Source of the DNA: Obelidium mucronatum
Taxonomy: Eukaryota; Chytridiomycota; Chytridiomycetes; Chytridiales; Chytriomycetaceae
Length of the DNA: 64,000 bases
Direction: 5' to 3'
NCBI GenBank assembly: GCA_025765595.1
Contig: JAIVFH010000138.1
Coordinates: forward strand, 1-64,000
Shown piece by piece: positions 58,285 through 64,000 of the stretch. The notes under the pieces were generated by a model that saw only the letters and a list, made by a program, of their open reading frames with translations, did no database searches and was not told where the DNA came from. How positions within the stretch are numbered: the stretch's first letter is position 1; every line of letters begins with the position of its first letter. The translations under genes were made by a program, and so were the position numbers.

Positions 58285-59094
58285 CTACTGCTTTTGACCA
58301 ATGCGCTCGAGGTACGCGTCCCAACCAGCCTTTTGATACGTCTTTGCATTTTCAACAATGTCGCCGCTTCCATAAATGCCTCGTCCAACAATAATCACGT
58401 CACAGCCAGAGTCCAGAATAACCTCACGAGGAGTTCTGTACTGTTGGCCCATGCCATCGCCTTTAGAAGTCAAACCAACGCCAGGGGTCATGTAAATGAA
58501 ATCTTCTTCCTCGCCAGATTCATTTGGAATCAGAGTTTCCAATCGACGTTGTCCAATGAAACCAACGCAAAAGTTGCGGTTTCTTCTCGCGATACGAAGA
58601 GCTTCGAGAGTATATTCGCCAGTGGCAAGGGAACCAGCGGATGACATTTCGGCCAGAAGCAACAGGGCTCGTTCCAGGGGAACACCAACTTCGGCCAAGC
58701 CCTTCACAATTCCTTCACCTGGGACAATATGAGCATTTGTGATATGGGACCACGAAGCAATCTTATGGACACCGCTAGAGTACTGCAGCTTGACTGTGTT
58801 TCCAATGTCTGCAAACTTTCGATCTTCAAAAATGAGGAAGTTGTGTTGCTGTGCGAGACTCGAAAGCTGGACGACAGTATCATTGTCAAAGTCTGAAAGG
58901 ATATCAATGTGGGTTTTGAGAACCACAATGTAAGGGCCGAGGGCGGCCGCGATACGGAGGAGTTCTGCTTTTGTGGTCACGTCTACTGAAGCGCTGAGGT
59001 TTGACTTCTTCTCTTCCATGAGAGCAAAGAGTCTTTGGGCACTGGGATTCGTGTGAAGCTTGGCGCGTTCTCCGTATGGTTTCAAGTGAGACAT
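58285..59094 (-). CDS. URA3: Orotidine-5'-phosphate decarboxylase
   Basis: A single-exon gene of 269 residues. The catalytic motif [17 protein letters not shown] contains the Asp-Lys-Asp network. Substrate-binding parts are [29 protein letters not shown] and [20 protein letters not shown], and the phosphate loop is in [11 protein letters not shown]. It decarboxylates OMP to UMP, the last step of de novo pyrimidine synthesis, in the cytosol. Convergent with PRO3 (62 bp between stop codons). Fungal single-domain form, intact. Confidence 0.98.
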   Translation of the reverse strand: MSHLKPYGERAKLHTNPSAQRLFALMEEKKSNLSASVDVTTKAELLRIAAALGPYIVVLKTHIDILSDFDNDTVVQLSSLAQQHNFLIFEDRKFADIGNTVKLQYSSGVHKIASWSHITNAHIVPGEGIVKGLAEVGVPLERALLLLAEMSSAGSLATGEYTLEALRIARRNRNFCVGFIGQRRLETLIPNESGEEEDFIYMTPGVGLTSKGDGMGQQYRTPREVILDSGCDVIIVGRGIYGSGDIVENAKTYQKAGWDAYLERIGQKQ

Positions 59095-59187
59095 GAGTAA
59101 TACCTTTTCTTTTTCTTTTTATAAATAAAAATGGAAGAGACAAGAATTTACAGTAAAACTTGCGATGCTTTATTGAGAAAAAACGAA

Positions 59188-60404
59188 TTACAAAACGTTG
59201 GCGCCGTTCAAGTTACGGAACGCCTCAGAGAGACGGACAATGAGAGCTTCCTCAGACTTGCGGACCCAGTTACGTGGGTCGTAGTACTTCTTGTTTGGCT
59301 TGTCCTCACCTTCTGGGTTTCCAATCTGGGCTTGGAGGTATCCCTTCTTTGACTCGTAGTATTCACGGAGACCGTTCCAGTAAGCCCATTGGGTGTCGGT
59401 GTCAATGTTCATCTTGACAACTCCGGCCTTGACGGCAGTCTGGATTTCCAACTCAGTGGATCCAGAACCTCCGTGGAAGACAAAGTAGACTGGCTTCAAG
59501 TCCTTGGAACCAGTGCTGGCAACAACGTGGTCCTGGAATTGCTGGAGGAGTTCAGGGTGGAGCTTGACATTTCCTGGCTTGTAAACACCGTGAACGTTTC
59601 CGAAAGCAGCGGCAATAGTAAAGTGTGGGCTGACTTCAGAGAGCTCCTTGTGGGCGTAGAGAATGTCGGATGGTTGGGAGTAGAGGGCAGAGTTGTCGAC
59701 TCCAGAGTTGTCAACACCGTCTTCTTCACCTCCAGTGATTCCGAGCTCGATTTCAAGGGCACAGTTGACCTTGGCGAGACGCTTCAAGTATTCCTTGGAG
59801 ATGTGGACGTTCTCTTCGAGGGGTTCCTCGGACAAGTCAATCATGTGGGAGGAGAAGAGTGGTTCTCCGTGGATCTTGAAGTACTCTTCGTCGGCGGCGA
59901 TCATACCGTCGAACCATCCGAGCAACTTCTTGGCGCAGTGGTCAGAGTGGAGAATAACTGGGACTCTGTTTTTTAAAATGGTTTTGTTTTCAGCAAGGTG
60001 GTGTGCGAAACGACAAGTGTTGGAACCAAGTTTAACTGCCCAATCTCGCTAAAAAACACCACGCCTTTGGCGTTCAACGGCAAGAAAGTGTTAACCAGAA
60101 CGTACCCGTAGTGCTTAGCCATAAGTCTAACGTGGTGGGCACCAGCAATGGCACCAGCGATAGAAGCAGCATCTCCCTTGTTGGAGATACCCTTTCCAGC
60201 GTAGTAAGCAGCTCCTCCGTGGGAGAACTGAATAACAACTGGGGACTTGATCTCACGGGCAGCTTCAAGAACGGCATTGACGGTGGAAGACGAGGTGCAG
60301 TTCACGGCTGGGATAGCAAATCCGTGGTCCTGAGCGTATTGGTATACCTTGAAGACATCGTCTCCGGTGATAACTCCTGGCTTAACAATATCGAGGATGC
60401 CCAT
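59188..60404 (-). CDS. FBA1: Class II fructose-bisphosphate aldolase
   Basis: Exons 60404-60106 and 59965-59188. Start MGILDIVKPGVITGDDVFKV. Zinc ligands lie in VILHSDHCAKKLLGWFDGM and in the AAAFGNVHGVYKPGN and FVFHGGSGS loops. The loop GITGGEEDGVDNSGVDNSA is typical of fungal enzymes. It ends RLSEAFRNLNGANVL. It cleaves fructose-1,6-bisphosphate in glycolysis. Strong C-ending codon bias like KAR2 points to high expression. The single intron (GTACGT..AAACAG, 141 bp) interrupts MAKHYG|VPVILHS. Confidence 0.98.
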
Positions 60405-60526
60405 TTTTTATGTGTGTTTTTTTTTAATGCACGTTTTCGGAAGTTTCCCTTTTTTCTTTGCCAAAATGCACCCTTATCTGTTGGATGACTCTTATCTACT
60501 CACAGCTCTTATCATTTTAAACGTCC

Positions 60527-62345
60527 TTACGCGCCATTATACACACGAGTAAAATTACTGGGAAATAGTCCTTTACGCAGCTGTCCGTTGTCGTTCACAA
60601 TTGCTTCGTTCCACCTGTCGGGGAGATTAGGAACCCTACTCCGAAAAACGGAGAAAATCGGTCCGACGCCAAAAAATGCATAGTTACCCCTCTTCCAGTA
60701 ATCCAATCACTGGGAGAATTTGGTCAACAGATATTGTGAGTTCTTCAAAGCTTTTCGCCACGTATTCGTGTGTTACGATGACTAGAAATGTAAGTTATCA
60801 GAGCGGCTCTGAGAGAGACGTAGAGAAAATACCATGGAACAAGATAGGAACATTTGGCGATACATCAAACGGATCATAATAGTAGATATCTTCGCTGTTT
60901 TCTTGAAGGCTCTCGGCATCGGGTCCATACGATTCATCAACGAATTGATCAACTGATTCTGTAATATTCAATTTGACCTCTGCCGATTCTTCACTTCCTT
61001 CCTGAGACTTAATACCGAGAATTCCCGTTATTGTGCTGGCAGCCCATTCTGCTAGACTACTTCTTTTGACGGGGGCAGTGTTTTGGTCGTCAGTTGCAGT
61101 GGCAACCTGCATAACAGAGATGCTAGGCCTGTACTCCGAGATAGATTGGATATTTGAATTTATCGATTGATTATTGTATGGAAGGGCGTCCAGTGGGCGT
61201 AAAGGCGTTCCAGTGTAAAAGTTTGTGTATTGGACGGGCTGTGGAGGTGTGGTTCCCGTTGCACGCGACTCCACCAGGACTTCCAGATCTTTCGACCAGT
61301 CGCAAGATTCTAGGGATATCCGTATTCGTTCGTATCCCTTTGATTATGTTTTTTAAAAAAAGCATAGCTCCCAATGGATAACGCGGTTCCGAACCTCGTC
61401 ATTGGAAACACAAATGGCAGAGAGAATGTTGGAGTATGTCCATAGTCGCGTTTGCAGAAATTCGAATCTATCTTGCTCCAATTTCTGACATTCACGACAG
61501 GTTATTGTAAAGTCTTCGATCCACTTTTGTCGCATTGCATTATGATGGTCCACCTGCATCAAATATTCCACGTCATATTGTTTTGCTTGCAGTTGGCTTT
61601 TTTCCAGTTTTGCTTTCAGCTGTGGGAATGAAAGCAAGTTTACTTTAGTAGCAAAATTATGAAAGAGTGGAGACTGACCTTATCCATTTCTTTGGGTGGC
61701 AATCCTGGTTTTTGGTGCATCAAATGATTAACTTCCTTGCATTTTGAAATATATCGCTCGCGCGATTTGTTGACAGACTCAAAGGAAGCTTGTTTCGCTT
61801 TCAATTGCTTATCAACAATACCATGGAACTATGGGAAAACTGTTATTTTAAAAAGATCCAGTGGAAAAATAGTATGGGAGTCCTACGTTCTTTCTCATTC
61901 CCGATTGTGTCGTCAAAAACTCGTGAGTTGGGGTCTCAAGCTGTGATTTGAATTGAACAGATGCATTCATGTGAGATTTCGCTGAAAACTCCAATTCGTT
62001 TTTGACAATCTGCAAAGCTTCTTTCATGGTTCTTTTTGGTAAATTGTAATGGTGTCAGTCAGAGATTATTTGTTCAGATGATGCCCAGCTACACACGTAC
62101 CCAATCTCTGAATCGCAACCATCAAAAGACTTTGATAACTTGAACAGCTTTCTTGCGTATTCTTCTTCGATAAGAGCGCGTTCTTTGAACAGCCACAGAA
62201 TCTGAGTGGTGACGTGTTTGGCTTCTTTCATGCGAAGCATCAATGCGTCAAAGCCAGTCTTTGGATCGCCCTTTTTTTCGATGTTTCAAATGAGCGAGTG
62301 CGCAATGAGCAAACGAACCCAAAAGCAGGAAGCAAAGTCGCGCAT
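60527..62345 (-). CDS. F-BAR domain protein with C-terminal SH3 (Cdc15/Imp2/PSTPIP-like)
   Basis: Start ATG 62345: MRDFASCFW, spliced (GTTCGT..AAAAAG) to GDPKTGFDALMLRMKEAKHV, the beginning of the FCH/F-BAR domain; RALIEEEYARKLFKLSKSFD continues it. Exons down to about 61.35 kb give the helical remainder (SQLQAKQYDVEYLMQVDHHN, IEDFTITCRECQKLEQDRF). A Ser/Thr/Pro-rich linker follows (61274-60840). The SH3 domain is split by two introns: VIVTHEYVAKSFEELTISVD | LLEEG | WNEAIVNDNGQLRKGLFPSN, ending FTRVYNGA at 60527. Such proteins bend membranes and recruit actin regulators at cytokinesis or endocytosis sites. Confidence 0.88.
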
Positions 62346-62394
62346 TGAATTCTTGTTTTGTTTTTGTTTTTGTTTTTTGTTTTCTTTGAATTCA
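62346..62394. promoter_or_regulatory. 49-bp divergent interval (F-BAR / TRM10)
   Basis: Start codons are only 49 bp apart. The interval contains a (TTTTTG)n run with four repeats. Each transcript's 5' UTR must be very short or overlap the other gene (inference). Confidence 0.6.
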
Positions 62395-63500
62395 ATGGCC
62401 GACGCTTCTTCTTCTTCTTCGCTGACGCAACCAACGCCAACGCCAGCGGCCGACGCAGCGCCGCTGTCCCGCAACGCGCTCAAGCGGCAGCGCAAGGAGG
62501 AGGCGTGGCTCGCCGGCGCCGAAGAACGCAAGAAAATGCGCAAAGAAAAGAAGAAAGAACGCAAGGAAAAAGACAGGGAAAAGGAAACAAACACTGGAAG
62601 ACCGCCAAAGATCGACAAAGACAGGCCGACAAGCAGCGTGCGCATCGTCATCGACTGCGACTTTGAGCAGCCCGAAAACAAGATGAATCCCGCAGAGGTC
62701 AAGAGCATGGCCAAGCAGCTGAACAGATCGTATGCGCAGAACAGGTTCTTTGTTTTGTTTTTGGTGTTTTTTTAACTCGTTGGAGTTTTGACATTTCAAG
62801 TCTATCAGGCGCGCCATGATTCCCGCTCAACTGAGCTTCTGCGGCTTGGGGCCCGAACTCAAAGATTCTATGGATAAATCGCAAAAGGATTGGAAGCAGT
62901 GGAAAGTCGAAATCAGCGAAAAGAATTTACTGGATGCTATTCCCGACAAGGATAACATTGTATATCTGACAGCCGACTCGCCGACCATTCTGGAAGACTT
63001 GGAGGATACCAAGGCGTATATTATTGGAGGAATCGTTGATCGCAATAGATACAAAAACCTTTGCTTCAAACGTGCGGAAGCAGCTGGGCTCAAGACTGCA
63101 CAATTGCCAATTGGAGAATATATTCAAATGGCCTCCAGGAAAGTCTTGACTGTTAATCAAGGTAACCATCTCTTTCTTCTCTTTCATATGTACCAATTTC
63201 TTTATTTTTTGCACAACACACAATCAAGTCGTCGAGATTATGGTCAAGTATCTGGAAACAAAGGATTGGCAAGCTTCCTTTCTGCATGTGATTCCGCAAC
63301 GAAAGATTAATCCAAAAGATAATAAGAAAGTAGATGGGGACAATGATGAGGATGAAGGCGGTGAGGGTGAAGATGGGGGAAATAATGATGTGAATAAGGT
63401 TGGTGACAAGGATAATGTCAATGAAAGTGCTGAAAGTAAGGAAGGAGTGAATGATAACCTTGATGAAGGCGAAAATGGTCTGGATGAAGGAAAGCGGTGA
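62395..63500 (+). CDS. TRM10: tRNA (guanine-N1) methyltransferase Trm10
   Basis: Exons start at ATG 62395 (MADASSSSSLTQPTPTPAAD), with introns GTTCTT..ATCAG near 62744-62808 and GTAACC..ATCAAG near 63162-63228. A Lys/Arg-rich coiled N-terminal region (RKKMRKEKKKERKEKDREKE) precedes the SPOUT domain: VRIVIDCDFEQPENKMNPA, KQLNRSYAQNRRAMIPAQL, VYLTADSPTILEDLEDTKAY, IIGGIVDRNRYKNLCF and LPIGEYIQMASRKVLTVNQV. The last exon adds a long acidic tail (EDEGGEGEDGGNNDVNKVGD), which is unusual in length for the family. It methylates G9 of tRNAs using SAM; the Asp in VDRNR is the usual catalytic site. Confidence 0.96.
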
Positions 63501-63648
63501 TTGGAGATAACTTATGGAATCCAAAAGCACGAATCGATTCAGAACAGGAGAATTCATTTTCCAAATAATTATTATCTTAGATTATTATCTATTATTATCG
63601 CAGAGAGAAAATGAATAACCTTTAATTCTTCTATAAAAAAAACAATAA

Positions 63649-64000
63649 ATGAATTCACTTGCAGCATACGACTCTGACAAAGACAGCGCAAGCGATTCGT
63701 CGCCAAACCAAGTCGTTTCTAAGCGAATCCGAATCGATGCTGCGCCGGAAATCAACACCGAGGTTTGCTCTGACTCCAAACTGCGCTTTGTCTGAGCAAA
63801 CTTTCCGAAACAGGACTTGAGCGAGTACAACTATCTCCCAGGTGTCAAAACTAAGGAAATAATGCACAATGTACCCTATCAAGACTTGGCGCGGCCGCTC
63901 GCCGGACCGACCAATCCCTTCCAACAAGATGTCTTGAACAAAAACATCCTCACTGGTTTGCCAAACGATATTTGATGAACATGGTCGCATCAACTAGATA
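63649..64000 (+). CDS. PRP17: Pre-mRNA splicing factor Prp17/Cdc40, 5' part
   Basis: ATG 63649: MNSLAAYDSDKDSASDSSPN, a Ser/Asp-rich start, then exon 2 after GTTTGC..AAACAG: DLSEYNYLPGVKTKEIMHNV, ARPLAGPTNPFQQDVLNKN, ILTG. The GPxNPF..kNxLTG block is the conserved N-terminal region of Prp17. The WD40 propeller would lie beyond the window. It acts in the second step of splicing, in the spliceosome. Recognition rests on a short segment; truncated by the window edge. Confidence 0.72.

Noticed and set aside
59389..59976. A 195-codon ORF antisense to FBA1
   Set aside because: Shadow of the highly biased aldolase exon on the other strand.

Overview
This window is nuclear DNA from a fungus, most likely an early-diverging zoosporic (chytrid-type) lineage. 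The evidence is dense genes with many 45-140 bp GT..AG introns (some with a perfect TACTAAC branch site), an ER Hsp70 ending in HDEL, fungal-type URA3, PRO3, FBA1, MPS1 and SWI1, a fungal Crypton transposon, and F-box/leucine-rich-repeat genes. The lineage is inference; no species is claimed.

Layout. 1-10.7 kb: a broken F-box/LRR gene, an array of tandemly duplicated exon-like units (2.58-4.15 kb), SWI1 (ARID subunit of SWI/SNF, minus strand) and one small basic membrane-type ORF. 10.7-17.3 kb: a five-exon membrane-anchored coiled-coil gene, two tandem arrays (about 80 bp, then 191 bp) and a decayed paralogue of the coiled-coil gene. 17.3-45 kb: a mosaic inverted duplication. An unrecognised seven-exon gene ('gene X') occurs on both sides in opposite orientation, as do pieces of MPS1, of the F-box/LRR gene and of flanking DNA. 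Between the arms lie a SANT-domain gene and about 10.8 kb of a 150-bp satellite. On the left arm a 3.6-kb Crypton lies exactly where homology between the arms breaks. The right arm also holds a 304-bp array with intron-like segments and a second F-box/LRR copy.

46-64 kb is conserved, compact and mostly single-copy: bL31m and NDUFS3 (head to head), KAR2/BiP, a Baeyer-Villiger type flavin monooxygenase, a secreted Cys-rich membrane protein, a SulP anion transporter, a bem46/ABHD13 hydrolase and PRO3 (head to head), URA3, FBA1, an F-BAR/SH3 protein and TRM10 (head to head), and the 5' end of PRP17. Three divergent pairs share only 49-95 bp between start codons.

The contrast is the main message: an ordinary housekeeping block beside about 45 kb built from five tandem-repeat families, an inverted duplication and a Crypton. 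Several clearly conserved genes carry isolated single-base frameshifts, which may be assembly indels rather than real lesions. Exon joins were read by eye from splice consensus and frame. Similarity between duplicated blocks was judged by eye, not by alignment software. No rRNA gene, tRNA gene or CRISPR array was recognised.
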